A stretch of DNA of 64,000 nt from DASYFG01 sp036498565 (GTDB lineage: Bacteria; Bacillota; Bacilli; Lactobacillales; Lactobacillaceae), in assembly GCA_036498565.1 (NCBI GenBank), contig DASYFG010000003.1, positions 62,001 to 126,000 on the forward strand. The letters run 5' to 3'. The position numbers were made by a program, and so were the translations under genes. The notes beneath the pieces were generated by a model. That model ran no database searches, had not been told where the DNA came from, and worked only from the letters and a program-made list of their open reading frames with translations. Positions 25,441-33,296 of the stretch are shown in pieces; position 1 is the stretch's first letter; every line of letters begins with the position of its first letter.

Positions 25441-25638
25441 ATACAATCTTGATAGTCGGGGAAAGTCCGCTGTGCTAGAATTGACTTGTACCCAAGGTAG
25501 GTTGGGTTGAGGCGAGAGCCGGGTTTTTAATTGTTATATCGGTTGTTTAGTTTAGATTGTTGGTGGGACAGGCCACGGATAAAGGAAGTGATCGATTATC
25601 TCGAAAAATGGTCAACACGTGCGTGTTGACCATTTTTT
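25441..25638 (+). ncRNA. Candidate structured RNA downstream of hom
   Basis: About 160 nt after the hom stop with no reading frame. Outer stem GATAGTCG (25451-25458) / CGATTATC (25593-25600) with one G-T pair; inner stem GTCCG (25465-25469) / CGGAT (25576-25580); hairpins ACCCAA-GGTAGG-TTGGGT and GGC-GAGA-GCC inside. The strong terminator AAAAATGGTCAACAC / GTGTTGACCATTTTT (25604-25637) ends it. A TACAAT at 25442-25447 could be its -10. It contains GGGGAAAGTCC, which recalls RNase P RNA, but length and the rest do not fit. Could be a long 3' UTR of hom or an independent small RNA. Confidence 0.45.
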
Positions 25639-25644
25639 GGGCAC

Positions 25645-25684
25645 AAAAAAACCACGCAGAATCTAAAACATACTTGCGTGGTTT
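25645..25684 (-). terminator. Terminator on the minus strand
   Basis: Stem AAACCACGCA / TGCGTGGTTT with a long loop, followed on the minus strand by seven T residues. It ends the short transcript from the promoter at 25791-25819. Confidence 0.75.
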
Positions 25685-25714
25685 CTTGTTCGATCAATTT
25701 GACCGCTTTTCCTG

Positions 25715-25759
25715 TTAAGCGGCCAAATCGATTGAACGTTTTCCATTAGAATTATTCAA
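25715..25759 (-). CDS. Putative 14-residue peptide in a short minus-strand RNA
   Basis: Behind a strong promoter and a GGGGG SD, a TTG start 9 nt downstream opens a 14-codon frame reading MNNSNGKRSIDLAA. Its stop codon lies in the loop-side edge of a hairpin GGCCGCTT / AAGCGGTC, followed by the terminator at 25645-25684. The layout is that of a leader peptide, yet no gene follows on this strand before the convergent hom terminator. A free small peptide or regulatory RNA is possible. Confidence 0.35.
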   Translation of the reverse strand: MNNSNGKRSIDLAA

Positions 25760-25790
25760 AAGATTCGACCCCCTTTCCTAGATTAGTTAC

Positions 25791-25819
25791 ATTATCGAAC
25801 TTTCATTTCGGAATGTCAA
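25791..25819 (-). promoter_or_regulatory. Strong promoter of a short minus-strand transcript
   Basis: On the minus strand TTGACA (25819-25814), 17 bp, GATAAT (25796-25791). It starts just after the stop of the small membrane-protein gene at 25825 and gives an RNA of about 140 nt. Confidence 0.7.
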
Positions 25820-25824
25820 GTGAC

Positions 25825-26037
25825 TTACTTGTCGCTGTTGGTCAATACTTGAACGTTGTTGTGATCGATGATAATCGTGGTGCCTTTGACGGTGTAAACT
25901 TGGCGTTCGGTGTTCGAGTTGGTCGTCGCTGGTTGCGGATTGAGTTGCGCGAGCGCATACGACGTGGCGGCCGTTATTAAAACGAAACCGAGTGTGACAC
26001 CAATTAAAAACTCAAAAATATGCACGATTGTTCGCAT
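25825..26037 (-). CDS. Small single-pass membrane protein
   Basis: 70 residues from the ATG at 26037 (SD AGGTGG 8 nt upstream; an ATG 12 nt earlier abuts the SD). MRTIVHIFEFLIGVTLGFVL begins a helix to about residue 28 (SYALAQ), which could be a signal anchor or signal peptide. The remainder is polar and Thr/Asn-rich with a small beta-like stretch VYTVKGTTIIIDHNNVQVL. Not recognised. It borders an AT-rich promoter region and a short RNA gene. Confidence 0.6.
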   Translation of the reverse strand: MRTIVHIFEFLIGVTLGFVLITAATSYALAQLNPQPATTNSNTERQVYTVKGTTIIIDHNNVQVLTNSDK

Positions 26038-26049
26038 CGCCCATCCCAC

Positions 26050-26339
26050 CTTTATATGGAAAATATTAAGAAAAGTTTAAAACCGAATAAATTAAGTATA
26101 TATCTTTATGATTAAATTGCAACTACTTTGATTAAAAATACGATAAGAATATGAGGTGATTTTGATATAACTTGTCTATACATATAGGAGATAGGTTTTT
26201 TTCGTTCTCATAATCTAATTTATATGCAATTTTAAATGTATATAACCTGTTTTCGTATAAGGTTTAAGCCTTGTTTTATTTTGGAGAAGTGCGCGCGATG
26301 AAATTTTAAGGGAGCGTCGAAATTCGTTCCTATAAAAGG
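26050..26339. other. AT-rich intergenic region
   Basis: About 290 bp, much richer in A and T than its surroundings, with no supported gene. It has repeats of ATATA and short dyads such as CTATACATATAG near 26175 and AACCTGTTTTCGTATAAGGTT near 26246. Possible roles are regulatory DNA for the small membrane-protein gene or a remnant of transferred DNA. Confidence 0.4.
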
Positions 26340-26345
26340 TATAAT
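26340..26345 (+). promoter_or_regulatory. -10 box 5 nt before an ATG
   Basis: TATAAT at 26340-26345, with a weak -35 (TCGAAA, 26317-26322). The ATG at 26351 would be at or near the transcription start; no SD. Confidence 0.55.
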
Positions 26346-26350
26346 AAATT

Positions 26351-26758
26351 ATGACAAATTTTGGTGAACTTGCACATATTGAACTCAATGTCCTTGACTT
26401 GGTGGCCGCGCGTCGCTTTTGGCAACCACTGTTGGAAAAGCTGCATTATACGGTGTTTCAGGAGTGGGACGCGGGCTTTTCGATGCGCTTGAAAGGCACG
26501 TATTTGGTGTTTGTGCAGACAGAACCGGCATTTGAAGCGGCAGGTTTTCATCGGAAACAACCGGGTTTAAACCACTTGGCCTTTCACGTGGAAACACTAG
26601 CGCAAGTGGATGAATTTGCCACGTATTTACGTGACATTGGCGCCAAAGAATTATACGCGGCAGCCTATCCGCATGCGGCGGGACCAAATGTTTACACAGC
26701 ATTTTTTGAAGATCCGCAGCGCTTAAAAATAGAAATTGTAACGGAGATAAAAGCATGA
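26351..26758 (+). CDS. Glyoxalase/bleomycin resistance (VOC) family protein
   Basis: 135-residue single VOC domain: LAHIELNVLDLVAARRFWQP at the start (metal-ligand His and the first beta strand), NHLAFHVETLAQVDEFATYL in the middle and YTAFFEDPQRLKIEIV at the end with the Glu ligand. Such proteins are metal-dependent isomerases, dioxygenases or resistance proteins; the substrate is not evident. No SD is present, and the ATG follows a -10 box by 5 nt, pointing to leaderless translation. It overlaps the nucleoside hydrolase start (ATGA). Confidence 0.8.
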   Translation: MTNFGELAHIELNVLDLVAARRFWQPLLEKLHYTVFQEWDAGFSMRLKGTYLVFVQTEPAFEAAGFHRKQPGLNHLAFHVETLAQVDEFATYLRDIGAKELYAAAYPHAAGPNVYTAFFEDPQRLKIEIVTEIKA

Positions 26759-27690
26759 CTTTACCAGTAATTTTTGATACAGATCCCGGCATTGATGACG
26801 CAGCAGCGATTGCCGTTTTGTTGACGAATCCCGCATTTGACGTGCGTTTGATGACATCGGTGGCGGGCAATGTGAACGTGGACAAAACCACTTTGAACAT
26901 CCAAAAATTAGTTCATTTTTTCAAACGCGACGACGTAAAAATCGCGCGTGGAGCAGAAAAGCCATTGCGCAAGCCGTTTGAAGATGCGAGCCACATTCAC
27001 GGCGAAAGTGGCATGCCGGGCTATGATTTTGGTGATTTTTTGTTGCCAGAAGTGCTAGACGACGCACCGGCGCAAATGGCTAAAGTGCTCAACGCAAGTG
27101 CGGAACCAATCACGATTATTGCGGTGGGTGCGTTCACAAATTTGGCGCATTTGATTCAACGTTTTCCAGAAAGTTTGGCAAAAATTGACCGCGTGGTGGT
27201 GATGGGTGGTTCGCTTTCGGGTGGCAACATGACGAGCGTGGCGGAATTTAACGTCTTTACCGATCCAGACGCGGCTGAAATCTTGTTCAAATCTGGTTTG
27301 GACATTACGATGATTGGCTTGGATGTCACGTTAAAAGCGCTTTTGACGCCAGATATCGTGACGACTTTGGCCGAAAGTAACGCGACGGGCAAAATGTTGA
27401 CGGATATGATGGCGTTTTACGCGGACGTGCGCGCGGATGGCGGCAAACCGATGCACGATGTGAACACACTTTTCTATTTGTTAGCGCCAGAAAAGTACGT
27501 TTTACGTGACTTTTGGGTGGATGTTGTCACCGACGGACCGGCGCTTGGAGCGACGGTTGCCGATGTGCGCGGCGCTTATCACGACACAGCGAATGTGCAC
27601 GTCGCTTTGGACATTGATCGCGCAGCTTTTGAAACGTGGTTTGTCGGTGAAATTAGTGGGATTGCCGACGCGGATGTTCGTGCGGTTTAA
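26755..27690 (+). CDS. Inosine/uridine-preferring nucleoside hydrolase
   Basis: 311-residue ribonucleoside hydrolase that releases bases from nucleosides. The Ca2+-binding motif FDTDPGIDDAAAI is at 7-19, GNVNVDKTTLN near 40-50, ARGAEKPL near 64-71, VVMGGSLSGGN near 150 and the metal ligand in PMHDVNTLFYLL near 230. SD GGAG; translationally coupled to the VOC gene. Base preference is unknown. Supports nucleoside salvage. Confidence 0.9.
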   Translation: MTLPVIFDTDPGIDDAAAIAVLLTNPAFDVRLMTSVAGNVNVDKTTLNIQKLVHFFKRDDVKIARGAEKPLRKPFEDASHIHGESGMPGYDFGDFLLPEVLDDAPAQMAKVLNASAEPITIIAVGAFTNLAHLIQRFPESLAKIDRVVVMGGSLSGGNMTSVAEFNVFTDPDAAEILFKSGLDITMIGLDVTLKALLTPDIVTTLAESNATGKMLTDMMAFYADVRADGGKPMHDVNTLFYLLAPEKYVLRDFWVDVVTDGPALGATVADVRGAYHDTANVHVALDIDRAAFETWFVGEISGIADADVRAV

Positions 27691-27771
27691 CCTTGAAATT
27701 TCCCCGTTTTTTCGCTATGCTTAAATAGAGTGTCAGCGTTGGCTGACGAACTGATTAAAGTAGGTGATTTG

Positions 27772-28491
27772 ATGGACGAAGCAACTTTCCAAAAGGCGTT
27801 GGCACAAGCCGGTTTAACGTTGGACGCAACGCAAATGGCGCAGTTTGACGCGTATTACAAACTCTTGGTTGAAACCAACGCGCAAATGAATTTGACGGCG
27901 ATTACGGAAAAAAAAGAAGTGTACTTGAAGCATTTTTATGATTCATTGACTTTGGCGTTGCACGTGCCGGCTTTACTAAGCCAAGAAGCGACGTTGATTG
28001 ACGTCGGCGCTGGCGCTGGTTTTCCATCTGTGCCGTTGAAAATTGCCTTGCCACATTTGCAAATCACGATGATGGATGCGTTGAATAAGCGCATCAACTT
28101 TTTACAAACGGTGACCAATGAATTGGGTTTGACGGGCGTGGCGTTTGTGCACGGCCGCGCCGAGGATTTGGGTCATGACGCAAAATTCCGCGAACAATTC
28201 GATTACGCCACCGCCCGCGCGGTTGCGCGCACGAGCGTGTTAGCTGAATACACGTTACCGTTTGTCAAAGTTGGCGGTCAGTTTTTGGCGATGAAGGGTG
28301 CCAACGGGCAAGAAGAACTGGCTGACGGGCAAAAAGCCATTGCCACGTTGGGAGGTGAATTTGCCAAAGAAACCACTTTCCAATTGCCAAACGGCGATGA
28401 ACGCGTCATTCAAATCATCAATAAAACCAAAAAAACACCTAAAAAGTATCCGCGTCAAGCGGGCACACCGAATAAAAAACCGATTGCTTAA
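27772..28491 (+). CDS. rsmG: 16S rRNA (guanine-N7) methyltransferase RsmG
   Basis: 239 residues from the ATG at 27772, the usual length for Gram-positive RsmG; an earlier GTG start would add 14 residues. It methylates G527 of 16S rRNA using SAM. The SAM site is LIDVGAGAGFPSVPLKIALP near 71-90, with MNLTAITEKKEVYLKHFYDS before it and YATARAVARTSVLAEYTLPF after. Next to parA as in many Firmicutes (family gene order rsmG-parAB). Confidence 0.92.
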   Translation: MDEATFQKALAQAGLTLDATQMAQFDAYYKLLVETNAQMNLTAITEKKEVYLKHFYDSLTLALHVPALLSQEATLIDVGAGAGFPSVPLKIALPHLQITMMDALNKRINFLQTVTNELGLTGVAFVHGRAEDLGHDAKFREQFDYATARAVARTSVLAEYTLPFVKVGGQFLAMKGANGQEELADGQKAIATLGGEFAKETTFQLPNGDERVIQIINKTKKTPKKYPRQAGTPNKKPIA

Positions 28492-28518
28492 TCTCACGTA
28501 GAAAGGATGCCGAGTCGC

Positions 28519-29283
28519 ATGCCAGCACATATTATCGCTTTAGCCAACCAAAAAGGTGGCGTGGGCAAAACCACAACTAGTATCAATCTTGGCGCCGCAC
28601 TTGCCCTTGAAGGGAAGCGCGTTTTGTTGGTGGACATCGATGCGCAAGGGAACGCCACCAGTGGTTCAGGCATTGACAAATCAACGGTTGAACGTGACAT
28701 TTATGATGTGATTGTCAACCAAACGCCGATTCGCGAGACGATTTTGCCAGCGGATAACTTTGATATTGTGCCATCAACCATGCAGTTATCAGGCGCCGAA
28801 GTGGAATTGGCAGGCGTGAAAAAGCGTGAAAATCGTTTGAAAAAAGCTTTGAAAGACATCAAAGACGATTACGATTACGTGATTATCGACAACCCGCCAG
28901 CGCTTGGTTTGTTGACGGTGAATGCGTTTACCGCGGCTGATGCGATTTTGATGCCCGTGCAAACGGAATTCTACGCGTTGGAAGGTTTGGGGCAGTTGTT
29001 AAACACGATTGAACTCGTTCGCCAAAACTTCAACCCAGAGTTGGCCGTCGAAGGGGTTTTGTTGACGATGTATGACGCTCGGACGAATTTGGCAAAACAA
29101 GTTGCTAGCGAAGTGCGTGATTACTTTGGCGAACAAGTGTATGAAACGGTTATTCCGCGTAACGTGCGCTTGAGTGAAGCGCCAAGTTACGGGCAAGCCA
29201 TCATTGATTACGACCCACGTAGCGTAGGCGCAACCGTTTATACGGCGCTGGCCAAGGAGGTATTAGCTCGACATGGCGAATAA
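28519..29283 (+). CDS. parA: Chromosome-partitioning ATPase ParA (Soj)
   Basis: 254-residue deviant-Walker ATPase. ANQKGGVGKTTTSINLGAAL at the N-terminus is the P-loop with the signature lysine, LLVDIDAQGNATSG is Walker A', and YVIIDNPPALGLLTVNAF is Walker B. With ParB it drives origin segregation and regulates DnaA in relatives. The start at 28519 is preferred over 28507 because AGAAAGG abuts the earlier ATG. parB starts 11 nt before its stop. Confidence 0.92.
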   Translation: MPAHIIALANQKGGVGKTTTSINLGAALALEGKRVLLVDIDAQGNATSGSGIDKSTVERDIYDVIVNQTPIRETILPADNFDIVPSTMQLSGAEVELAGVKKRENRLKKALKDIKDDYDYVIIDNPPALGLLTVNAFTAADAILMPVQTEFYALEGLGQLLNTIELVRQNFNPELAVEGVLLTMYDARTNLAKQVASEVRDYFGEQVYETVIPRNVRLSEAPSYGQAIIDYDPRSVGATVYTALAKEVLARHGE

Positions 29284-30184
29284 TGCAAAACCTAAAAAAG
29301 GCGGCCTTGGCGGCGGTGGTTTGAAATCACTATTTGAAAAAAATGGTGTTGAACCCGCCACGCGCGCAGTGGCCGAAGAAAAAACAAGTGACGTCGAAGT
29401 CATTGAACAGCTGAAATTAAGCGTTTTGGTCGCTAACCAATATCAACCACGACAGGAATTTGATGCTGATGCGCTAGCTGATTTGGCAAAATCAATCGCG
29501 CAAAACGGCGTGGTCAATCCGATTGTGGTGCGAAAAAAAGGCGCTAAATACGAAATCGTCGCCGGCGAGCGGCGTTTGCGTGCGGCTAAATTAGCGAAGT
29601 TAGCCACTATTCCAGCGATTGTGCGGGTGATGGACGATGCGGCTGTAATGGAAATTGCGGTCATCGAAAACTTGCAACGTGAAGATTTGGACGTGATTGA
29701 AGAAGCCAAAGCCTATCAATTATTGATGACGGAACTGTCCTTGACGCAGGCTGAAGTCGCTAAGCGCATTGGGCGCGATCGTTCAGCGATTGCCAACACG
29801 TTGCGTTTGCTGAAATTACCGGCTGATGTGCAAGCGTCTTTGCAAGCGGGTGAATTGAGCATGGGTCAAGCGCGGGCTTTGTTGGGCTTGAAAGATGATG
29901 CGTTGATTAGCGCGTTTGCGGCGCGCGTGATTGAACAGGGTTTGAATGTGCGCCAAGTCGAAGCTTTGGTGCAACAAGCCAACAATCCCGTTGAACCAAC
30001 TACGTCGGTCAAAACGGCGGATTCGCCTTTGTTCAAAGCAATTAGCACGCAGCTGGAAGAAAAATTTGGAACGAAAGTCAAAATTAATAGCAACGACGCC
30101 GGCAAAGGCAAAATCGAAATCAACTACGTTGATGCCGATGAATTGACGCGGATTTTGACGTTGCTTGATGTGACGATCGATTAG
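29273..30184 (+). CDS. parB: Chromosome-partitioning protein ParB (Spo0J)
   Basis: 303-residue CTPase and parS-binding protein. The order is a basic Gly-rich N-terminus KKGGLGGGGLKSLF, the ParB/Srx CTP domain with NQYQPRQEFD near 59-68 and IVAGERRLRAAKLA near 100-113, the HTH region LSLTQAEVAKRIGRDRSAIA near 158-177, and a C-terminal dimer domain. SD AGGAGG, start inside the parA end. No convincing parS was found in the window. Confidence 0.92.
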   Translation: MANNAKPKKGGLGGGGLKSLFEKNGVEPATRAVAEEKTSDVEVIEQLKLSVLVANQYQPRQEFDADALADLAKSIAQNGVVNPIVVRKKGAKYEIVAGERRLRAAKLAKLATIPAIVRVMDDAAVMEIAVIENLQREDLDVIEEAKAYQLLMTELSLTQAEVAKRIGRDRSAIANTLRLLKLPADVQASLQAGELSMGQARALLGLKDDALISAFAARVIEQGLNVRQVEALVQQANNPVEPTTSVKTADSPLFKAISTQLEEKFGTKVKINSNDAGKGKIEINYVDADELTRILTLLDVTID

Positions 30185-30192
30185 GTGAAAAA

Positions 30193-30387
30193 ATGACGCC
30201 TGAATATGCTTTAAATGACATCGTGATGATGAAAAAACCGCACGCGTGCGGTGCTAACGCCTGGCAAATCAAGCGGATGGGCGCTGATATCAAAATCGTG
30301 TGCACGCAATGCGGTCGTGGCATTATGTTGCCACGCGCTGAATTTAACAAGAAAATCAAAAAAGTCCTCGAAAAATTCGAGGCTTAG
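30193..30387 (+). CDS. DUF951 family zinc-ribbon-like protein
   Basis: 64-residue protein of the DUF951 (YyzM-like) family, typically found between parB and ychF in Firmicutes. It has three cysteines: KKPHACG near 17-20 and VCTQCGRG near 36-43, likely a small metal-binding site, and a basic C-terminus. SD AGGTG upstream. Function is unknown; gene order is highly conserved. Confidence 0.88.
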   Translation: MTPEYALNDIVMMKKPHACGANAWQIKRMGADIKIVCTQCGRGIMLPRAEFNKKIKKVLEKFEA

Positions 30388-30395
30388 GAGTAAAT

Positions 30396-31496
30396 ATGGC
30401 TTTGACAGCTGGAATCGTTGGTTTGCCAAACGTTGGTAAATCAACTTTGTTTAACGCAATCACGCAAGCAGGCGCTGAAATGGCGAACTACCCGTTTGCG
30501 ACAATTGAACCAAACGTGGGCATGGTTGAAGTGCCCGATGCCCGTTTGGCGCGGATTGCCGACATCGTGAAAACAAACAAAATTATCCCAACTACCTTTG
30601 AATTTACCGACATTGCCGGTATCGTTAAAGGCGCTAGCCAAGGTGAAGGTTTGGGCAACAAGTTTTTGGAAAATATCCGCCAAGTCAACGCGATTGTGCA
30701 CGTCGTGCGCGCGTTTGACGATGACGATATTCATCACGTGAACGGCACGGTTGACCCAATCGACGACATCGAAACGATTAACACGGAATTGATTTTGGCC
30801 GACTTGGAAGCCGTTGACAAGCGTTATGCCAAAGCGCAACGGGCTTCACGCGGTAATGACAAAGACGCCAAAGCGGAATTTGCGGTTTTGGAAAAGTTGA
30901 AACCAGTTTTGGAAGCTGGCAAACCCGCGCGGATTGTTGACTTCGATGAAGAAGAACAAAAAGTGGTGAAAAGTTTGTTCTTGTTGACGTCAAAGCCCAT
31001 TTTGTACGTGGCCAACGTTGCCGAAGACGACATGGCGGACCCCGAAAACTCACCTTATTTCAAGTTGATCCAAGATTACGTGGCACAAGAAGGTGCGGAA
31101 GTAATTGGTTTGTCAGCACGCGCCGAAGAAGAAATTTCTGGTTTGGACGACGCTGATAAAGCTGAATTTTTGGAAATGCAAGGCGTGGAAGAACCTGGTT
31201 TGAACAAATTGATTCGCGCGGCTTATCACTTGTTGGATTTGCGGACCTACTTCACCGCTGGCGTGAAAGAAGTACGCGCTTGGACGTTCAAAGCCGGTTA
31301 CACTGCGCCTCAAGCGGCCGGCGTCATCCACTCAGACTTTGAACGTGGTTTCATCCGCGCCCAAACCATGAGCTACGATGATTTGGATCAACAAGGTTCT
31401 GAAAAAGCCGTCAAAGAAGCGGGTCGCTTGCGTTCCGAAGGAAAAGAATATCTCGTCCAAGACGGCGATATCATGGAATTCTTGTTTAACGTATAG
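30396..31496 (+). CDS. ychF: Ribosome-binding ATPase YchF (OLA1 family)
   Basis: 366-residue Obg-like ATPase. The P-loop GLPNVGKSTLFNAIT (8-22), switch region FTDIAGIVKGASQGEGLGN (67-85), the NxxE-type TSKPILYVANVAEDD and the C-terminal TGS domain (TFKAGYTAPQAAGVIHSDFERGFIRA) are all present. It binds ribosomes and ATP and is linked to stress responses in relatives. SD AGGAG. Its stop is followed by a structured region. Confidence 0.95.
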   Translation: MALTAGIVGLPNVGKSTLFNAITQAGAEMANYPFATIEPNVGMVEVPDARLARIADIVKTNKIIPTTFEFTDIAGIVKGASQGEGLGNKFLENIRQVNAIVHVVRAFDDDDIHHVNGTVDPIDDIETINTELILADLEAVDKRYAKAQRASRGNDKDAKAEFAVLEKLKPVLEAGKPARIVDFDEEEQKVVKSLFLLTSKPILYVANVAEDDMADPENSPYFKLIQDYVAQEGAEVIGLSARAEEEISGLDDADKAEFLEMQGVEEPGLNKLIRAAYHLLDLRTYFTAGVKEVRAWTFKAGYTAPQAAGVIHSDFERGFIRAQTMSYDDLDQQGSEKAVKEAGRLRSEGKEYLVQDGDIMEFLFNV

Positions 31497-31630
31497 GAAA
31501 CTTGCCACTTCAGTGGCTTAGTTGACTTACCGGGTGCGTTAGCTTTCTTAATGCTTGAGCATTTAGAAAACTAGCTACTGCGGTATAAAAAAGTCCGCGT
31601 TCGCGCGGCATACATACCCCAAAATTGGAG
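31497..31630 (+). other. Structured intergenic region between ychF and DUF1129 gene
   Basis: Three hairpins: GCCAC-TTCA-GTGGC (31504-31517); a longer one built from TAGCT, TTCTTAA and TGCT arms around 31539-31577, closed outside by TACCG / CGGTA; and CCGCG-TTCG-CGCGG (31595-31608). TATAAA at about 31583 may be a -10 for the downstream operon. It begins GGAAAC like the repeat family but lacks the CACTCTAA end, so it is treated as separate. Confidence 0.45.
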
Positions 31631-31638
31631 CATAGAAA

Positions 31639-32346
31639 ATGACAGAATTAACGAAAAAAAATGAAGCGTATATTCGCCAATTAGAAAAATTATTGCAAGC
31701 CAACCCAAAGTTGACGCCGGAAAAAATTAGCGACACGCTAAAAGATGTCACGGAAAAAGTCTTAGCAGCGCAACCAAGTGGCCAAACGGCAACGCAATTG
31801 TTTGGTACGCCAACGCAGGCGGCAGAACAATTCGTGGCGCCACAAGACAAGCGCGGCAAGAAAACATCTAGCAAGCGTTTGCACGAATATGGCTTTTGGA
31901 CTTTGGCATTGGACACAGCGATGGCTATTACGATTTTGTTTGCCGGGGTCTTCGGTTTGAGCGGTATTTTCACGCCAAACAGCACAGAAGGCACGGGCAT
32001 TACGTCGTTGATCTTGATTGCGTTGTTCGGTGGCGTTGTGTACACACGCGTGGTTTTGGCTTTGACGCCAAATCCTAGCGCGCCGCACAACTTAACCCGT
32101 GGACGCCGGGCAACATTGTTAGCGTTGGCTATGCTTGGTTGGTTGGCTGGATTCTTGGCATTGAGCTTGCTTCCACGCGCCATCAACCCGGTTTTGCCTG
32201 GTTGGACTTACTTGATTTTGGCAGTGGTTGCGTTTGGTGTTTTTCGTTGGAACCGACAAAAGAGCGGTTTGCGCGGCGGATTCTTTGCGATTAGCCAATT
32301 GTCACTGGAAGCGCGTCAAGCAGCGGCGCAAAAGGAGTCAAAATGA
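31639..32346 (+). CDS. DUF1129 family membrane protein
   Basis: 235 residues. The cytosolic N-terminal 85 residues include LTKKNEAYIRQLEKLL and a second helical stretch, a pattern of DUF1129 (DUF1048-like) proteins. Four hydrophobic helices follow (about 92-112, 124-142, 155-175, 182-202). In Lactobacillaceae such a gene often follows ychF. SD GGAG 8 nt before the ATG. It overlaps the response-regulator gene (ATGA), so it is cotranscribed with a two-component system; a sensing or accessory role is only inferred. Confidence 0.8.
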   Translation: MTELTKKNEAYIRQLEKLLQANPKLTPEKISDTLKDVTEKVLAAQPSGQTATQLFGTPTQAAEQFVAPQDKRGKKTSSKRLHEYGFWTLALDTAMAITILFAGVFGLSGIFTPNSTEGTGITSLILIALFGGVVYTRVVLALTPNPSAPHNLTRGRRATLLALAMLGWLAGFLALSLLPRAINPVLPGWTYLILAVVAFGVFRWNRQKSGLRGGFFAISQLSLEARQAAAQKESK

Positions 32347-33032
32347 AAATTTTAGTTGTTGATGATGACCGCGAAATCGCGGAATTGCTCGAAATTTACA
32401 TTAAAAACGAAGGTTACGAACCCTTAATCGCGGTTGATGGTAAGGACGCTTTGTCAAAGTTAAACACGAACCCTGACATTGGCTTGATGATTTTGGATAT
32501 CATGATGCCAAACATGAACGGCATGGACGTGGTGAAGACGGTACGTAAAGACAGCCGCATTCCGATTTTGATGTTGTCAGCCAAGTCTGGTGATATGGAC
32601 AAAATTCAAGGGTTGATCACGGGTGCGGATGACTACGTGACCAAGCCGTTCAACCCGTTGGAAGTCATGGCACGCGTGCGTTCATTGCTCCGTCGGGCGG
32701 AAAATTCAGTTCAAGATCAAACGCCAGACGTGCTCGACATTGGCTCATTGGTCATCAATAAAGACAGTCACGAAGTCAAAACAGCCGACGGCAAAGTTGT
32801 GAATTTAACGGCGCTTGAATTTGGTATTTTGTACTTATTGGCTAGCCACCCAAACCGCGTGTTCTCAGCGGATGACATTTTTGAACGTGTCTGGCAACAA
32901 GAATCAGTTGTCAGCGCCAAAACTGTTATGGTGCACGTTAGCCACTTGCGCGACAAACTAGAAGAAGCCACCAACGGCGACCAAGTCATTCAAACCGTCT
33001 GGGGCGTTGGGTATAAGATTGAAGTCAATTAG
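32343..33032 (+). CDS. OmpR-family response regulator (VanR-like)
   Basis: 229 residues. Receiver domain 1-115 with VVDDDREIAELL (acid pocket), phospho-acceptor Asp about 53 in LMILDIMMPNMNGMD, MLSAKSG (Thr/Ser switch) and DYVTKPFNPLE (Lys). The C-terminal winged helix (about 130-228) ends VVSAKTVMVHVSHLRDKLEE and VWGVGYKIE. It partners the histidine kinase downstream, from which it is separated by two tandem structured repeats. The VanR/VanS name is by similarity of layout only. Confidence 0.9.
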   Translation: MKILVVDDDREIAELLEIYIKNEGYEPLIAVDGKDALSKLNTNPDIGLMILDIMMPNMNGMDVVKTVRKDSRIPILMLSAKSGDMDKIQGLITGADDYVTKPFNPLEVMARVRSLLRRAENSVQDQTPDVLDIGSLVINKDSHEVKTADGKVVNLTALEFGILYLLASHPNRVFSADDIFERVWQQESVVSAKTVMVHVSHLRDKLEEATNGDQVIQTVWGVGYKIEVN

Positions 33033-33154
33033 AGTGTGATTGATGTGCGCGCAAGGCGCGCTGGGAAGCGGTGTGTAAGGGCTTGAACGGTGAAATGCGT
33101 AGCATTTTGCTGGGCAAGTGCTTGCATTGAGCTTTCCGAGTCAAGAACACGTTT
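33029..33154 (-). repeat. Structured repeat element, copy A (antisense to the kinase gene)
   Basis: Read on the minus strand it begins AAACGTG and ends CACTCTAA. P1: GTGT-TC-TTGA with TCAA-TC-ACAC. P2: TGCAAG with CTTACA (one C-A mismatch). P4: AAATGC-TAC-GCATTT. P3: GCGCGC-CTT-GCGCGC. It starts at the response-regulator stop codon and is followed after 4 nt by copy B in the same orientation. Confidence 0.85.
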
Positions 33155-33158
33155 AAAA

Positions 33159-33288
33159 TAGAGTGTGTCGTGGTGGTTTCGGCCTGGGCCGAAACGGGAG
33201 GCCGCGTGTAAGGTCATGACGCGGGAAATGCATAGCATTTTTCGTGGCAGGTGCTTACATTTAGCCTTCCGAACCACAGAACACGTTT
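33159..33288 (-). repeat. Structured repeat element, copy B (antisense to the kinase gene)
   Basis: Minus-strand reading: AAACGTG ... CACTCTA. P1: GTGT and GTGG arms with CCAC and ACAC around a 3x3 loop. P2: TGTAAG with CTTACA. P4: AAATGC-TAT-GCATTT. P3: TTTCGGC-CCAG-GCCGAAA. It ends 8 nt before the kinase ATG at 33297. Its plus strand is open in frame with the kinase, which could mislead start calling. Confidence 0.85.
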
Positions 33289-33296
33289 CAAAAAAC

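Noticed and set aside
25451..25600. RNase P RNA, suggested by GGGGAAAGTCC
   Set aside because: The region is under 200 nt and lacks the other conserved RNase P cores and length of about 400 nt.
26579..26596. parS-like TTTCACGTGGAAA inside the VOC gene
   Set aside because: Only about 11 of 16 positions fit the parS consensus TGTTTCACGTGAAACA, and it lies within a coding region; no second site supports it.
31497..31630. Fifth copy of the structured repeat family
   Set aside because: It begins GGAAAC and is hairpin-rich, but lacks the CACTCTAA end and the P1/P3 layout; the downstream gene has its own SD.
33165..33296. 44-residue N-terminal extension of the histidine kinase
   Set aside because: It is the in-frame reading of repeat B; the sequence is not membrane- or signal-like and starts within the element.
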